Source: Ashinkailepas kermadecensis (lineage: Eukaryota > Arthropoda > Thecostraca > Neolepadidae). Taken from it: a stretch of 64,000 nt of DNA. The stretch is taken from contig JAOTOM010005145.1 of assembly GCA_034440615.1 (NCBI GenBank), forward strand, positions 982,001 to 1,046,000, read 5' to 3'. The stretch's first letter is position 1. Every line of letters starts with the position of its first letter. A model generated the notes under the pieces. That model was not told where the DNA came from and did no database searches. It saw only the letters and a program-made list of their open reading frames with translations. The translations under genes and the position numbers were made by a program. Below, one piece after another: positions 62,025-64,000 of the stretch.

Positions 62025-64000
62025 AGAATATTTGAGAAAAACATTCATTGGAAATTTCCATTTTTTTCAATATTTTTTTTCTGACATGGAAGGTTTGGCT
62101 AGGCAATTTTAGGTTGTTACTTGAGCATTAACTTTAGGCTATATTACCAAATTCGAAGCCACTTTTTGGATGCTATGTCTGCCAACTGAAAAGTATGCAT
62201 TTGCAGAGGAATGAGTGGTCATGTCATGCTAACCACATTCATGAACATTGCAGTGGAAAAACAAATTCCAAGAATTGAACAATTACCTCAAACTGCCAAT
62301 TTACCAGTATATGCACAGCTGCCACATACAGGGTTGAACAAATTGTTTGTCGATGCATTTTTTGCATCAAGAACATAACACTATCAAGAAAATTATCTTC
62401 TCATTTTTCTCATTTTGAGGCTAAATGGTACTGTTTCAGAATGAACTAATATGTGATAGTCATCAAGATTCAGTGGAATGTGCAACCAGAAATCCGGACA
62501 TCATAGGTTGGAAAATAATATTCTCCATATTTAATTATCTCTAAATTTTTGGTACTTTTTGTGCTTCAAGGTGTTTCTTGAATTTTTGGAATTTTATTTC
62601 AGAATATCATGTTTATGAACCTGATTTGGAAGATGTGACCACTTGTTTTTGGGGCTCATGCTTACCCTTTGGTTCATCATAGTGCTTATTCCTAAAATAT
62701 GCCATCCATGCCACACTGCTGTTCCCTCTGCCATAATTTATAAATCCTTCACCTGGCACTACTCTGACATGACTAAGGGGAAATTCAACACTCCATGCAG
62801 TTGATGCAACACTTCTTCATATCAAAAATCCTTTGTTTCTGCCTTTTTGCCACATATATTGCTCACACTTATTACCTGACATGAATGCAGGCAGAAACTT
62901 GATGAGGCCATGCAGATGGAGCAGGTAGGGACAAGACATACTGATGACATCAGGACTTACATATTGCTTGTATTTTTTACATTGTAATATTAGTGTATAA
63001 AAGTTTAGATTATATTTTATCAGGTTACGTTAGATTATGTCAGGTCAGGTTTTCATCTGTAATTATTATTTCTCATAGAGCTTCTTAAAATTATTGAGGA
63101 AAGCAGAGGCAGCACACAGCAGGAGTTATCAGTATGGCTTCCAAGTCCTTTCATTAGTGCAAGAATGGCTTTGGTGTGTGCGAGTTACCACCATGTTTTT
63201 TTGATCAAAGTGATATGCCCTAATTGTGTGAATGCCTACCAGTTTCAGGAAGACAGACATCAGTGGGAGTGTTCCAACACATTTCACATTACTGAGAGAA
63301 GAGAGAAGAGGTGTGGGTTTGTGACAGGCAACTACAAGGAAACATTGCTTGATGGAGCCCACCTGGAACAGTGGCAAGTGTCATGTTTCACCAAATTGTA
63401 CCTTGTGGTTGGAAAAAGATTGGAACCACAGGTCAGCATTCCATCTCATTAAGGTATATGGCCCCCCTCGTAGCTTTGCCAATCAAAGCCTCTGTGCCAT
63501 GCATATGACATCATCACACCTCACCAACATGATTATTATGTCATAGTTGAAATTGAAAAGTAAGTTTTTAAAGAAGCTATAGGTATTAGTAGTCAAATAA
63601 AGCCTGCTTAATTAATTTCCAAAAGAGCTCATCATTCAGTATGTCAAAGAGAAATCATTTAAAGACTTAACCCTTGAAGTGTGGCAGAATTCCATACCAC
63701 TCCCAGTGTTGGTGTGGAAGGGGAGTAAATTGAGTTTAATCTCCCACCAACACTTGTTTTAAGCTACAGGAAGCATGGGGGTATCTGAACATGTTCTGTT
63801 TCCCAAACACTTACCTTTGGAAATCTCCCATGTCATGTTCAGGGGGTAAATAGCAAAAAGATGTAGTATTCATAAACAATGGACTTTTCTCTACACAAAT
63901 ATGAAGGTTTGATCACAGTTCTATCAATTACTTGTGTTCAGAGCTAGAGAAGTCCTCGGACACCATTTTTAAGTTTCCAAGAGCAGTTAGCTTAACCCCC
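62025..64000. other. AT-rich flank; weak transposase-like frame
   Basis: A plus-strand frame (63165-63452) has CPNC...WEC and TGNYKETLLDGAHLEQWQV, faintly like the N-terminal zinc ribbon of IS1595/Merlin-type transposases. No catalytic domain follows. Otherwise no feature is recognised. Confidence 0.3.

Overview
The window is nuclear DNA from an animal, probably an arthropod and possibly a crustacean. The evidence is a spliced animal gene with GT-AG introns, two CR1/Jockey-like LINE 3' ends, tRNA-derived SINEs and many tandem repeats. The taxon is inferred from these and not proved. I see no bacterial-style operons, CRISPR arrays or rRNA.

The one protein gene I can support is an EEIG1/FAM102 homologue (NT-C2 family) on the minus strand. 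Its coding sequence is split into seven exons: 60293-60148, 55827-55707, 32706-32516, 32272-32145, 28345-28156, 26410-26229 and 24893-24796. All seven join in phase, between plausible splice sites, to give a 351-residue protein from a conserved Met start to a conserved stop. A strong acceptor 53 nt before the ATG implies at least one non-coding 5' exon to the right. A candidate polyadenylation signal lies at 24186-24181. Introns 1-6 are about 4.3, 23.0, 0.24, 3.8, 1.7 and 1.3 kb.

Region by region: 1-24 kb is gene-free 3' flank. It holds a compound GA/TA microsatellite, a 2.6 kb hAT-like element with 8-bp target duplications and a MITE nested inside it, several decayed minisatellites, and a 4.7 kb array of a 40-bp unit. 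24.2-60.3 kb is the gene. Its introns hold more than a dozen minisatellites, two sense-strand LINE 3' fragments, a broken LINE ORF1, four tRNA-SINE copies plus SINE-like 3' hairpin relics, and a foldback-like GGCTCC element. 60.3-64 kb is AT-rich 5' flank with a large imperfect inverted repeat.

The main oddities are these. Minisatellites sit against six of the gene's twelve internal exon borders, and one array repeats the authentic 5' splice site of exon 4. Seven dispersed repeats share a 3' hairpin whose stem appears to covary. Paralogous sequence supplies an empty site for the hAT-like insertion. Very long open frames inside the arrays are artefacts of repeat structure, not genes.
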